Program-made: the position numbers and the translations under genes
From: Hybos culiciformis
Taxonomy: Eukaryota; Arthropoda; Insecta; Diptera; Hybotidae
Length of the DNA stretch: 64,000 nt
Direction of reading: 5' to 3'
NCBI GenBank assembly: GCA_964007475.1
Contig: OZ023273.1
Coordinates: 106,266,485-106,330,484, forward strand
Notes under the pieces: generated by a model
Told to the model about the DNA's origin: nothing
The model's input: only the letters and a program-made list of their open reading frames with translations
The model's database searches: none
Shown: piece by piece, positions 35,701-50,545 of the stretch
Layout of the letters: every line of letters starts with the position of its first letter
How positions within the stretch are numbered: the first letter of the stretch is position 1

Positions 35701-38700
35701 TAATTTTTTAAATATCCCATATTGATTTATTTTAAATTTAAACAGCCTGAATTTGTTCGAACATTCTGATAAAATTTATGATACATTAAAAATTATTTAT
35801 AAAAATAAATTTTTTATAAAATCTTTGTAGAAAAGAGAAAATTTAATAAAATTAAAAAAAAAATTTATGGCAAGAAGAATACAAGAAATAATTATTTAAA
35901 ATATAAATATAAAAAAAATCTTTTAATACTTGAAATTGAGCCAATATACGATGAACATCCGAACTTTTAATGTGTGTAATGAAGAAAACCAAAACCTATT
36001 AAAAGGTTAAGTAAAATTGGTTTAATTCAACAATTTCTTCTTACTTAAAATACCAATAAATATTCAAAAATATTTATAACATTAATATTTAAAACAACAT
36101 AAACATAAAATATTTTCTAAAACTGAAGATGTGAACTAAACTTATATATCCAGCAATTATATGTTTTCAATTTTTTTCAGGCTATTAATTTGGTTTTTCA
36201 TTTCTTCACCCAACTTCGCCAAAAATGTTCTATTGAAGAAAATATATACACACTAAGACATGAATGTCTAAAAACATTCTTCATATCAACCATATTTTCA
36301 TAAGGATACAATTATTGCAAAAAAAAAATAAATCCACAAATTGAAATATCTTGTTATTTATTTCGGTTTGCGAATTTAAATCATAACTATACTTTAAATA
36401 AAAACAGAAAAAACTTATTTCCATAATAACGTTTATATACTTAGATAACTTGCATTATAACGAATATTCTGTGTTTTTATAGTCTTGTAGTTAAAAAAAA
36501 AAAATAAAGTAATTTTTCCTGTGGAATTTAAACAAAAATAAATTGCTTCAATTTTTTTTTTGTTTTTTATTTTTTTGCCAAAAAGAACATACATAAATTT
36601 ATTTTTCACAAGAAGCATAAAGATATGTTCATGTTTCTGTTAAAGAATTATTTAAATGAGCCCGGTGTGAGTTTCAAATTCAAAATCACTATCAATAAAT
36701 TTTGCTTATTTTATTTATAAATAAGTTTTTTGGAAGAAAATAAATGAAAAAAAAATCCTTGTAAATTGGATTCGTTTTTTTGTTTATCTTCAGATTTGAA
36801 TTTTTTGGCTCCTTAATTATTAACGATATTATTATGTCGATAACGTTTTTAAGAATTTTATTTGATTGAAGTGTAAGGAAAAGGACGTTTATTTATTGGT
36901 TTTCATTGGGTTTAAACAGCATTATCTGTCAAATTATATTTTTTTAAATACCTATCGGAAAGCTATAAATAAAGGAAATTACTTATAAGAAAAACTTTTT
37001 AATCTTCTATAATGGAAATTAAAATTTCTTTTATTATATGAAATGAATTGTAGCGAACTTCAAAAATGTTTAAATTTTATTTTCAGAGGATTATTATGAA
37101 AAATTTATTAAATTTCTGAAATTAAATTGTATAATTGTGTAATGAATAAGTTTTTGGTATATTATTTATTTAAAAATTAAAATCTTATTTTAATTTTCGC
37201 ATTTTACACCAATAAATTAACTGAAAGGCAAATAATACTTTTAAAAAAGTTATGAAAACAAAAAGAAAAAAAAAAGGATGTTTTAAAACCCTATATTTTT
37301 AAAGGATAAACTTTAAAATATTCAATTTCATTAAAAGGGAATATTAAATTATTAAAGAATGTTATTGACAAAAAAAACAAAAAAAATAGTAAGTATAAAA
37401 ATAAAATTTTATATTATAAAATAAAATAAATTATGTTCTTTGCTTTAAAACTACATATTTGAATTGTGGAAATTTTCAAATGGAATTTTCTTTCTAAATA
37501 AAAATATTTAATAAGTTTATCTCAAATATATTCAATTTCTTGTATTGATTTAACCTTATGTTGTTGGGCTTAGAATTACAAATTGTCGAATTTTTGATAA
37601 AATTTTGAAAATAAAAAGCAGACATTTTTTTTGATCTGGTTTAATTCCTCAACAAAAATTAATTAAAATAATTGGCAACAGAACTTAAAATAAAATTAAT
37701 TATTTTACTGAAAAGTATAAACGTCAGTGCTTAAAACCAGTAGAGTTAAATGTATGGGACCAATTTCATCCTTTCTTGACACTGTCAAAAAACATAAAAT
37801 ATCTTAATTAGAAAAAAAAATTCATTTCGTTTACTGAGCGTCTTTTTATTCCGTCAGTAACGTTACGACGAAAGTCAAATTTATTATAAATAAATCGTAA
37901 AACAAATATATTAAAAGCAAAACTTTTTTATAAATGAGAAAAGATGCTATGTGGTTTGACAGTCAGATACACTTCTTTTTTTTTTGTTATCTAATGATTA
38001 ATATGATAGACACTATTCTACAATAAAAAAACTCCTTGTGTTCTGTCATTTTGATTAATTACGCAATATAATTATGCTAATATTTTTCTTTGCTTTAATT
38101 ACAATTACTTAGTATATTAATTTATTTATCCTATATTTTGATATCAAGATATCAAACTTAATGTAATTAAAAGAGTTTTGTATACATACATATATGATAG
38201 AATTTTCTTATTCATCCTTAATAATAACAATAATAAAATTAAAAGTTAATTGCAAATCTATTTCAAATCAGAATTTATTTGAAATTGATAATTATATATA
38301 AACAAAAACATTGTATTTTGTATCGAAATTCACATATAATGTATATAAATTGTACCTATATAAAATAAAAAACATATCCCAAAGTGAGTTTCGAAAATGA
38401 ATATCTGAATTATTTTCAAAATTTAAATATTCATTTTTAATTATAATAATACAATATTTGAATTTGTTACAATCATGTAATGTAATTCTACTTAATATTA
38501 AAATGTTTTTTTTCTATATATTTTTCTATTATTTTATTATTCACTTTAATTATTCATGAAAATGATATTATTTCAAAAGTAGATTTGGGTAAAATGACAC
38601 ATAAGGGATTACACATTATGTATTTAGTAGAATTATTATATACATTAATTCAGTGATTCTGTTTCAGCTGCATGTCAGTTTTATTTATAATTGCCTACAG

Positions 38701-39670
38701 ATTTAGAAATATCCAGCAATGTTTTCAAGTAGTGGCAGAAAGTTAGAATTTGCAGCAATTCACAATTTGAAATCGATAAACATAATAGAACAAATTAATT
38801 ACTTTATTCAAGTGTTCAATATGAATAGTATAACCAGAGAAGGAACATAAGAACGGAATAGGTTTTTTTATATAAATTATGTACTAAGCCGAATTAAATA
38901 TATTAAGAATTGAATCTTGAATTATTTAATAATACGTAGATACTATATAATTTTTGTCCAACAATTACTTTAATCTTAACTATGTTGATTTTACATTAAA
39001 AATAAGCAAAATGTTTATTTTATTTTGTTAAATAAATTTGTATTATAATTATTTTGCCATGATATTAGGTTAATCTAATAGAAAAAAGTCCTCGTCTAAC
39101 TATAAAATTCAAATGAATGAATAGTTCATTAAAGTTTGAATGATTTAGATTTAAATTCATCAATTTAATTTTCCTGTAAATATTGGGCTGTTCAGAAATA
39201 TTTTTCGATTATTAGTCAGAATGAAATATTATTTTCTTTGTACCTTTCTTATGTATTTTCGTAATAAAGTACGATGTATTTGAAAGGTTCAAATGTTTTT
39301 CAATGTATTTAGAAGAAATTTTCAAAATAATACGCGTTTGAAACCATCGTATACATTTGTGTTTGCAGAAAATTTAAATAAAAGAATTTTCCGTACAAAC
39401 CAATGTTTACGGATACTCTTCATCATGACTTTGTTATTATTATCATTATGAATTTTTTTTTTTTCAAAGATTATTCCCATTTATTCAGTCGTATGTTATC
39501 GAAAAATATTTGTATTTACAATATTATTGTCCATGGATTTGTAGTCAAACAGGAAAAAATATTATCTCTTATTACTATGCTGAAACAGCAAATAGGTATA
39601 TACATACACATTATGGTACACAGGTCTACAACAGAATGTTTCATCTCTTTTCTTTAAGCCTCATACTAGG
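32745..39670. other. AT-rich DNA, no gene seen
   Basis: About 6.9 kb of A/T-rich sequence. A short GC-richer word block at 33064-33113 (TTGCCGATGGACGTTTCGAT, then CATTTTCAAGAC) looks like an old interspersed repeat. Another mixed patch at about 37720-37970 was not identifiable. No splice-bounded frame found. Confidence 0.5.
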
Positions 39671-39675
39671 TTTTA

Positions 39676-39887
39676 CCATAGATTAAGAATACAGAAAGAT
39701 TTATAGCTTCATACAACATTTTTTCAGTCTTTTTTGGTATTTTTATGTGAAGGTGTTAGTAAAACTAAATAAAATTCTTTTCATATATTGATAATTATCA
39801 CGAATTTTATTTTCTTTTACTAACACATTCACATAAAAATACCAAAAATAATGTCGCTAAGAATCTTTCTGTATTCTTAATCTATGG
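39676..39887. mobile_element. Foldback MITE, 212 bases
   Basis: The two halves are inverted copies. Left CCATAGATTAAGAATACAGA, then AAGATT, equals the reverse complement of the right end; further in, GGTATTTTTATGTGAA, GTGTTAGTAAAA and AATAAAATTC also pair. TTTTA precedes the left end (39671-39675) and follows the right end (39888-39892), which reads as a 5-base duplication or as TA within T-runs. There is no coding frame; the RNA or single strand would form a long hairpin. Confidence 0.88.
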
Positions 39888-39892
39888 TTTTA

Positions 39893-42538
39893 CTGAATTG
39901 ACTCCAGTTTTTGAACAAAGCCCTATTCTGTGTTTTTCTCCATTATTATTAGAATTTATTATAAATATTTTTAAAGATAAAAATCTTTCAATACCTGTAT
40001 TTTTAGAACTTTATATATCTTTAAGTTTATGTAAAAAAAATTATAAACTTTTGACCATTATTTCAGGAAGATTAATTTTCTTTCAAAAAGTTTTGAAATT
40101 TCAACTTCAATGTTGCATGAAAAAAAAACTATCAGAACTACAACAAACAAAGATGCATAACTAGAAAAAAGTTTTAACACACTGCCATTGAAAGAATTTT
40201 ATCTGAAAAAATAAATGTCAAAAATAGGGAAAATAAAAACAAATTTCAATTAATACAACTTTTTTAAACAGCTATTAAGTAAGAGGAATGTCAAATTTTG
40301 ACTGAGAAGCAACTCAAAATCAAATGCCGAAGTTCCATCGGCAAAAACACTGTAGACCAGTGTTTATTATAAAATATGTACATCTACATAAATGTATGTC
40401 AAACATTTTCTACACAACATCTGGATTAGAAATCAAAGTGGTCATCAACTGCACTTTTTTTTAAGTTTCGACTTAAATTTTAATATTTTTTTTTTTTTTT
40501 TTTTCATATTTCCAAATTTCAATATAAGCTTTTTGGATAGTTATGTTTTAATTTTTATTTGGTTTGCAGATCTACCGTAAAAAATAATTTAAGTTGTATT
40601 TTTAATTAATGGAGATTTTTTTGCATATATTTTCTTTAAAATCTTAAATTTCTCTAGGGTTCTTTTATTTTTCTGCTAAATAAAAAAAAAAAGAAATTTA
40701 AATTCTTTAAAAAAAATTTCCTATAAAAATTTTGCTTTCTGGAAAATATCTTGTTTTTATGTTGTTTTTGAAATTATTTTGGTTTTAATTTTACTTTTTT
40801 TTTATTTTGTTTTTATTGCACTCGTTGTAAAATTGAAAGGTACTGAAGAATAATTTCATTTTTTGTTTTACAATACTCTTTCAACAAAGTTTGGTTTTTG
40901 TGTTAAGTCAAGGATATTTTTATTATTCTTTCATTAAATTCATTCATTTCTTCTTTTTCTTTGTTTTTCAAATTAAAATTAAAAAAAAAGTTATGATTAT
41001 AGCAAAAAAAAAATTGTTTTAGATTCTGTTTTTGAGCACCTTATTAAAAAAAAAAACCAATTAAAAGATTATTTATGAATAATTTCACTATATTTTATTA
41101 TTCTGAATGAGATTTTAATTTTTTTTTATTATATATGTACATAAAAAGAAGAGTGATGCTGAAGAAGATATAGTCAAAATGCATAAATTTTTGCATAGAG
41201 TTTAATGTCCAATTTTAATGGTTTTTTTCTTTCCGTTTCAGAGCAAATTTTACATTAGATTTTTTCTATATTTTCTATAATATATAAGTTTATATTATTT
41301 TTGAAATTTGAAAATAAATGAATTTTTATAAGGATTATTATAATAATATTTAATTTATATCGATTTTAGCTGGCAATGACGCTATGATAAAAATCATGAC
41401 ATTATCTATTATATTATTAAAGATGTTTTTTTCAAATAAAATATTGGAAATTGATTTACGAACGCTTTAACTTATTTTTCCTATTTTAATTTCAAATTTG
41501 AATAAAGCCCAACATTTAAAATACAGACTTTTCTAATGCTTATATTAAGCTGAAGTTATAGATTTTGATCTAACTATCGAGAAAAAAACTAAGACTGAAT
41601 ATTACAAATTTTTTAGAAGATAATTAGCTCTATATTTATATTATTAAGTAGTATTTGGAATTTAAGCAAATTTTTGTTCAAATCTGTAAAACTTAAATGC
41701 TGGTAAATAAAATAAAATAAATAAATAAATAAAAACTTTAAGGTCCTATTGTAATCATTTTTAAGTTTCTAAAGTTGGAACAAGTGAACTGTTAATTAAT
41801 GGCGATTTATTATTTCGATACTACATCCGAAGTTTTTTTTAAAGTTTTTTAAGACCCAAACTAATTGAAAAAATACTGATAAGTAGTTCTATTTAAAAAA
41901 TAAATAAAATAAACTTTTGCATGTATTCCTCCCCTTTTTTATTTTTTCTTTAAACTTTTCATTTGATATAATTCAATTTTTCACACAAGTTTATTAACAG
42001 GTTTTTTTAAGTATTCTCCATTTTCACATAATGTTTTGAATGAATTTCAAGATTTTTATGTTTAACATCATTTAAAAATGTAAAACCATTATACCATTTA
42101 TGGGTTTCAGACTAAAATTCTTTTGAGTAATGATTTTACGCAAGCAAAGTCATTAATATAAAATTCTTATCGTTATATATATATATATATATTGTTCGTT
42201 GTTGTTATATAATAATAATATTTATTTATATATTTTTTTTTACTGTCAACAGTTTTAGATTGTTGTTAATAATCCATGTCTTATTTGCTCATCTGTCATT
42301 TCTATTTTTTGCTTTTGCTGTGAAGTGTTTTTTTTTCTTTTTTGAAAAATAATTTTTTAATTTCAACTATTAAATTGTTAAGACTATAAAAGAATTTTTA
42401 TAGTCTAATTTTGATTAAATTTTTATGTATATAAAAATTAAGAGTTTATGATTTAAATTGACGAAGAATTACAATTTCATTATTATTATATTTTCAAAAT
42501 TAATGTTTCTATAGCTTATTTCAATTATTGTTCTTTAG
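39893..42538. other. AT-rich DNA, no gene seen
   Basis: A/T-rich sequence with homopolymers, a TAAA-type run at about 41704-41735 and a TA run at 42173-42192. The 88-codon plus-strand frame at 39898 overlaps nothing recognisable and has low-complexity composition. Confidence 0.5.
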
Positions 42539-42975
42539 CAGGGGTGGTCAACTTCATTACATGTTGCGATATATTTATATAAAATCTGGATATTAAATAC
42601 ATGAAAACATGGTGTCTATTGCAATAATAGTTGACAAATTGTAAAATAATTAAATAGCATCATGTTTTTTAAATGTTCCTCAAACTCTCTGGCTTTTAAA
42701 ATTAGATCAGTTTGCTTTATGAAAATGTCAGATATCCAGCAAAATTATTTAATTTTATTTAATCGCAATAACAATGAATAAGAAGTGTTAACTTTTGTAA
42801 ACTGTTTGCGTGTTAAATTCATTTCTGGTTGGCTCATTAACCAAAAAACAGGTCCATATTCGACCAGTCGAGAATGTCAATAAAATACCTATAATGTACA
42901 TACAAAATTTTTTATCATTAGCTCTAGAGTCAATATAATTTCTTTCGGACATAATAAAACCTCTCAGATACTACA
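42539..42975 (-). pseudogene. Possible one-ended hAT remnant
   Basis: CAGGGGTGGTCAACTTC at 42539 is a typical hAT-superfamily terminus, but I found no matching right end or 8-base duplication. On the minus strand behind it are two unusually open short frames. One of about 57 codons starts at ATG near 42951 and contains RNYIDSRANDKKF and FLVNEPTRNEF. One of about 40 codons (about 42607-42740) reads ISDIFIKQTDLILKAREF, which faintly resembles the DIFxKLNxLN region of ZBED-like hAT transposases. Both are too short and too diverged to be sure; chance is possible. Confidence 0.3.
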
Positions 42976-45900
42976 ATTTTCCTTGATTCAGCGTATATTG
43001 TAATATATTACAAACAAAGATCAACTGTCTTTAAGATAACCAGGAATATGCAAAAGTGCAACTAGATGTCAACAAGGAAAAACATTTAACTATTTTTTCA
43101 TTCAGAAATAGTGTTAAACTGTTCATAAATATAGAAAAAGAAAACATTCTTTATAATTATAGAGAAAATTTACAATTTCAATTAAGCAAATGAGATAAAA
43201 AAAAAAATATTTTTATTTTTTTGAATACTTAAAGAAAAATCTCTAACTTCGGGATTAATTTCTTTTCCCAATTGTACACATCACATAAACGGAACAGGAA
43301 ATATGGAATTCCGGTTTATTTTTATTCTTGTTTGTATTTTTATAATGAAATAATTTCTTTTATATTTCAGTCAAAATTTTGATGTATGAAATTACTATTT
43401 TTTTTTTAAAGCCTATATTCACTGGTACAAGCAAAATTAAAATTGATTTTTTTTGTGAAATCATTTCATTTCATGACGGATCGATTAATAAAAAGTTTAA
43501 AAAAAAAAAAAAAAACAATTATTCTGAATATGGCCTAAAGATAAAGTGTCTTTCATTAGTTCGGTGCATACCGCTGTGAAAATTCTACGTATATAAACAT
43601 AGTAAAAAAAAGAAAAACAAAATATTGGAAATGTTGGATAATGAAATTGTTGTTATGACCATCAGAGATTCTTTACTCATGTGTTATTCTTTTATCTTTT
43701 TTTTTTTTCTCAAGTCAGAAGTTATTTAACTTTTTGATATAAAATATGATAATGGTATATCTATGTACATCATACTACTATTATACACACATACATACAT
43801 ACATATATTTTCCAAATAATAGAAAATTTCTTTTCAATTTTACTTATTTTTTGGTGTTATTTTGTGAATTCATTTTGACATTTTTAATAAAAATGTATTA
43901 TACGAGAGTCCTGCTGTTTCTTTGACTTAAGGATAATTTTTGAAAATCGAGAAAAATTCTTTTACTAAAGAGAAAACATTGTAAATGAAAAAAAAAAAAA
44001 AAAAAGGTCATAATTTCAAGAATAAATTTCTATTATCCTCCTTAATTGAAATATTTTTTTTTTTTGTATTTTTTTGCAATATTGTCCCTTTATAAATTGG
44101 AGATTTTCAAATGATTGGCTTTTGTCATTTCAATAAAAATAAATTAAAGATTTTTATAAACTTTTTCAATTCTAAAAATATTTAAATATGTATGATATTT
44201 AAAGGAATGAAATATAAAAAAAAAAATTAGAAGAAATTTGCATATTTTTTCTGAGAATAAGCTCGTATGAATATTCATAAAGTATATATTTTGTGTTCGT
44301 TTCGAATTGAAAATATGACCGGAAATGTTATCTAAACAAATTATAGAGAACCTACGAATAAATAGATCAATATGTGTAAAACACTCTGTAATAATTTCCA
44401 CTTGCTGATAATTGCTCATGATACATACATATAAATTGTGTAATTGGAATTTTTTGTTTTACTAACGTATAAAATGTATATATAACTATTTTTTTATGTT
44501 GAAAATTAAAGATACAAAGAATATTTAAATAAATTTCCAATTAATCAAATTTAAAGGAGTTTTAATTTTTGTCATTGATACCACATTTTGGACTTTTCAT
44601 TTCCTTCTATAAGTACTAAAAAGTAAGAATTTTGTCCATCAGATTCAAAATAAATAAAAGAAACTGAAACTGAGCATAAAAACTTCACAAACCCAAAAGA
44701 AAATGACTTTGCCCACAAAAAAAAAAAAAAAAAACGAAAACAAACAAACAAAGTTTTAACCACAACGTAAAATATTTCACATTCATTATAAAGTCATTCA
44801 AATAAAATACATAATTTTTCATTGAGAAGACAAAAAAAAAAATTTTTATATTTTTTGTTCAAATACGTACGTAAAGTGAAAAGAAAAAAAAAAGCAGAAA
44901 TTTTTATGCAGAAATGAAATAAATTATACATTAATTGATGCGTATATACACTTTTTTGATGAAAAATTATTTCTTAAAATAAAAAAAAGAAAAAAAAAAG
45001 AAAATATATTTTTTTTCTTAAATTTTTATTAAAATATATTTTCTCTTGGGAAATTTTCCTTTTTGAATGTTAAATATTTACTTAATCCTTGCAGTTTTCT
45101 GCTTTTCATAACAAAAAAAAAAAAGGTCAACTAGAATTTTTTTTTGTTTTTTTTTTTTTTTTGAAAGAAAATTCTGTTTTAATAGTTTAGGAAAATAGAT
45201 TTTCAAGCGAAAGGGTTTTTTTAGTGTACTTATATCTATTAAAAAGTATAGTATATAATACTATAAAGAGAAATCCAATTTTTTGATGATAACGTGTGAT
45301 GAGAGAAGAACTGTTGTACCAATGAAAAAAATTTTCATCAAAATAATTTTCATTCTCAATTATTTTTCACTTTATAAAATAATAAAAAGCACGTAAATTT
45401 AAAACAACATTCATAAATCAACTTCTTTCAAAAACATTATTCATACTATATATGAAATTTAGCGTCATAAGAGTTATTTTTTTTTATTTTTTTTATAATT
45501 GATTATAGTGAATTGAGTGAGTGCAAAGTTAAGAATATTCTATCATCAGTATTATTTTTAATTCCGTATACAAAGCTCTTGGGACCATAGTAAAGTATTC
45601 TTTCGATAAAAAAAGAGCTTTTAAATGATTTTCAGTGTCTGAAGTCGCATTAAGGTAAGCAAAATATTTCTATCAATTCTTGTGGTTTCAATTTATTCTT
45701 GTGGTATTGTTTTTCAGACTATGGTATGAGAAAATTGGTAATTCATGTTAAGCATTTAAGTGTTATAAAATTTCCAATTATTAAACATTCAGTCAATAAC
45801 ATATTTTTTTTGATGATTTAAAGCACACAATTTCTATGAAATAATAACAAATATTAGAAAATTGCATTTTATAACTAATATTTAATCAATATTTTGTTAG

Positions 45901-48900
45901 TGTTATAGGAAAATATAAGTGCATATTAATTTATAAAGCTTGCTTGAATGTAAACCAAAAGAAAACTCTTCCTGTTTACTTAATTTCCATATTTCTGAAA
46001 TTTCATAAATAATGCAAATGAATAAAACTTATAAAATGCATCAGAGATAAAAACAAAAACTAGAAAATAAACATTGAATAATCTGTTTCACTATTCTTGT
46101 AAAATTTTGGAGTAATTTAAAAATGATGAAATTCAAATATTAAATAAATAAATAAAGTTCGCAGGAGTAAAATGAAACTACAATTCCTACAATAACTACT
46201 AATGTTGTTTACACACACACAAGAAATGACAGAAAAATTTTTAGAATCGTCCTGCAGGAGAATTAAGTCAAATTTAAAATCCTTAAATAAACGATTGTTT
46301 TAGGCTGTTATTACACGTATTATCTGAAAAATAATTTTCCATGGATCATCCGCTAAAATTAACTTATAACATATAAGAGTGGAAATTTAGAAAAATATTC
46401 TATTTAGTTATAATATCAGAAAAACAATTTTTCAAAAAATATATTTTCTTTAACCGCAAACAATTCCCAAATACACATTTTATATAAAAAATAAAACAAT
46501 TCCCAAAATGAATTTCAGTTATATTATATAAGGAAGTTCAAGGAAACTAATCAAAAGTAACAAATTAATGAAAGGAAAACAACACAAAAGTTATGCTAGG
46601 ACTATTAAAAATCTGACAAACTTTGGTTGAATGAATCATTTGTGTAAGTATGTAAATATAAGTATTAAGGACATTTAACTGAAGTGGATTGCTATATTTT
46701 TAGCACATCTCAGTTGTTTTGGTATTATAAAACTCATGGTAAAAGAGGTCATAAGCTGAAAAATATTCTTACAGTTATTTCGTAATTTTAAAATTATCCT
46801 TTGAGAAACAATACTATAGAAAAGAAAAAGTATGGAATTTTTGGATTAAGGTCAAAATTTCTTCGTACCTTAGAAATACTTGAAAAAATGACTCTGTCTT
46901 ATATCTAATGATTATACATAAATTTATTCTCCAAAAAATTTACTTATTTTCTTTAATCAGTTTAGCTTGGACTGCTACTGTGTGCAATATCCAGAACTTT
47001 GTCAAATTAAGGGAAATAAAAATTAAAAATGAAAGCAGGTTTTTATTCATTCCCGAATCTCAAATATTTCCCATTCTAAAATAAATTCACATCACAGCTA
47101 AGTAACACCCAAAATATCGTGACAGGACAGTTATTTTTATCTTCGTGTCGATATTAAAGTTATTTTTAGTATAAATATTATTTGTGCAAGTAATAATAAT
47201 CTTAAAAGGAAACAATACACATTAGAGACATATGTAAAAAGTAATACTACATACATAGAAGGTTTATCTATTTTTATTATTTTTTTTTCAAAATAAAAAA
47301 TCAATGAAACAAACATAATCTTATCTTTGAGATAATGATGTGGATGCAATATAAATGCAACTCATGTTCACTTTTTGTATCATGGTTAGCATTCTGTGTT
47401 TTAATTGTAGTGTGAGTTAAAAATATATTTTTTTTAAATTTCGAAACAGAGTTGATTTTTTCAATATGTTTGGGAATAGGAATATAAACTAACATTGCAA
47501 AATCTGACTGATGTCGCAGCTAAAGTTTCTGTACATCGCTTGCTATGTAGCTAAAATCGAACTGAATTACTTGAGCAAACATTAGCTAATCGTCATAGAA
47601 GCATAAATAGCTTGTATTTTTACTTTTTATGATTACAGCATCATTAAGATAGTGGATTGTGTTGCTATTTATTTATTATATTATTTTGGTATAATAATTA
47701 TTTTTACTACAGAAGTCGAGTAAAATAAGTATTTATAATACTTAATATATCAAACATATAGTATAAAAGGCAGCTTTGTCCAATTTTTCCCCAACTTCTA
47801 TTTAACCTAATATCCTAGTTGGTAATTCCTTCAATACTATTTTGATGGAGACAGTTGAAAACAAAAAATTTCTTTCTAATTTACTTAAAATTTAAATAAT
47901 GACCAAAACTTGATACTTAACTCCTCATATGGGTAATGTAAAAATTACAAAATACATTTTTTCTTAATCAATATATAGATAGATGTTTGAAATTATTTAC
48001 AAATAGTTAGTGTGAATTATAAAATGCAATTATATTTGAACCAGCCTTTTTTGACTCTTATACTTATTGTCTTTCAAATTTAGGAAAACCATGACAAAAA
48101 TTTTAATCATTTTTCATACCACAAGGAACTAAAAAAAAATTTATTTTTATGATTTCATTACATATGTATGGATGATTATCAGATTATGACATAAGTATGT
48201 AATGTTTCACTTTTTAAACACTTTCGTAATTGCAGCAAATTAATCTTTTTAGAGTTTTTCTAAAAATTTATTTTTTTGTTTTGCAACAATTTTTTTTTTG
48301 CATTTTTTGTTCACCTGGAGCATATAGTGGAATTTTTCTATATAACGTCTATATATAAGTATAATTACATTTTTATTTGATAGCAAAAAAAAAATGAATT
48401 CATAAATCTAGGAAAAATTTTAAGGAAAATATGATTATAAAAAAAAGAAAACTTTTTTAAAAATAAATTATTTTCAGAAAAAAAAAAAAATTTTTTGGAG
48501 TTTTTATACATCATTTTGAGATGTATAAAAGTGAAATAAACATGAAAAAGAACTAAACAAACTTTTCTTTATATTAAATTTTTTGTTTTATTTTTTCCGC
48601 TCTAATATTAAATTTTTATTTATTTTTTTTTTTTCATATATGTACTTACTTACTTACTACACTGTATTTCTTTGGAATAAAAAAAATTCTGTTTTTAAAA
48701 CTGTCTATCTAAATAATTTTAATATATTTTAAATTAAATTTGTTGATAAATAAAAAAAACTTGATTTAGAAATGACATAAAGTTGATAGGCTTCACTTAA
48801 TTCATTCATATAGTGAGGGAAGCACAATATATCATTCGTATAAAAACACTTAGAACAACATTGAGTTATGTATGGAATCTCTTGAGTATTTTATTAATTT

Positions 48901-50394
48901 TTTTGGAAGTATTTGAACGAGATTACTAAGGTCTCTGAATTGTACAAACCAAAAGTATTCTCGAATAATAAATAAGCAATATATTTCATATATTTCCTTT
49001 GTAAATATAAAATAATTGCTTTTAAATTTCATTACTATTTGCAAATAAAAATAGTAATTTACTACTTGTAAAAAACAAAAACGCAATTAATATTGATTTT
49101 TATGCGTTTTGATAAAAATAATTATCATTTATAGTACGATTGTATATATATAAAGCAAAGTATTGAATGTTCTGAAATATTTCTTCAAAAAAAAAAGACT
49201 GTTGCACACAAAAAGTTTTTGGCCAATTTTAATACTTATGAATTTATTTATTTAAAAATAATAACCATAGTATTAAGTCGAATATATAACAGAGCTTAGT
49301 ATATGTAGAACTTAGTCTTCTTAAAATGTTCGTAAAAATTTTAATGTATACTTGTTGAACACCAAATAATTAACAAATCTTTTGAAATACCAGTATTGAA
49401 ATGATACCTTATATTTAATAAGATTTTCATTATTGCCTCCTAGACTAAAGATTGCGGAAAAATAAACAAGCATTAATTAGCCCATGATAAATTTATTAAC
49501 AAGTTTGTAATAAAATAAGCATAAAAAAATCGCAAAATAAAATGTATACGCGATGGTCAGTAAAATTTAACAAAAAAAAAAACATAAAAAAAAGGATTAA
49601 AAATGAACGAAAATGAGTTTCAGGCATATACATCCAACATATATAAAATTATAATAAAATAAGTATAATATATATTTTTATCATCATAATTTCACATATT
49701 ATTATATGGTTTGTTGAATGACATTTTATTTCATAATTATATTTTCAATCTGTCATGATTTTTCACATAATACATAATATATTATATTTATGTGTGAATG
49801 AATATAGTTTCATTAAAAATGTTACAAACAAAAATAATAATTTTTTTTTTTAGTTTTTAAGTTAATTATAACTTCCGACCGAGCATAAATTTTATATATA
49901 GTGTACTGTACTATAAACCTACATAAATGTATTTTATACAGCTTTATTTATTTCATTAGAATTTTGGATTTAATTAAATTTAGTAATAAAATTTAAATAG
50001 TGTAAGCAGCAATTACAATATTATATTAAATGTACATGGGGTAATATATTTATATAAATGAAATAAATATTTGTTCCATCGTTGTGTCATCGTTGTGGAT
50101 TTTCCTTCAACAAAAAACAAAAAAAAAAAAAAACTTTTGATTAATGATTTTTCACACTTAAACTTTTGTACACATATTTAATTATCTGTAATTACCGAAA
50201 AAAAAAAAAAAAAAAATATTTTCGCTTTTTGGACAAATAATTAAAATTAACTATATTTATTTCATTATTTATTTATAGTGCGCGTTTGAGAGGAATATTA
50301 TTTTCGAATGTGCTTAGTTTTTATATATATTATTCAAGTAAAATTAAGAAAAACAAATAATTAGATTCATGTTTACTTATATATAGGATATTAT
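42976..50394. other. AT-rich DNA, no gene seen
   Basis: About 7.4 kb dominated by A/T-rich and homopolymer sequence, with an ACAT-type run near 43788-43804. A slightly mixed patch at about 47500-47600 has no open frame. Nothing else could be supported. Confidence 0.5.
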
Positions 50395-50545
50395 ATGAAC
50401 AGTCTCACAGTAGTCATAGGTTGTAGCGGGTCGGGAATGCCTGGACTTTCTTGCCCTAAGACCTCTTGGCTCGGTGCATCACTTTAGTTTAGGTTAGGTT
50501 GTTTCACGATGATGTTTAGCTCCACCTATACCTAAACCTCTTCAT
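50395..50545. other. GC-richer island, unexplained
   Basis: In a region that is nearly all A/T this stretch contains GTAGCGGGTCGGGAATGCC and TTGGCTCGGTGCATCAC. A plus-strand frame from ATG (50395) to TAG (50485-50487) encodes 30 residues. The minus strand is open over the same bases (about 32 codons, including GQESPGIPDPLQP) but begins right after a stop. Right of it TTTAGGTTAGGT pairs with ACCTATACCTAAA to form a hairpin and carries two TTAGG units. It could be a fragment of an old repeat or a small exon; I do not recognise it. Confidence 0.4.

Noticed and set aside
40328..40344. Small hairpin GCCGA...TCGGC
   Set aside because: Five-base stem only; no context suggesting a terminator, RNA gene or element end.
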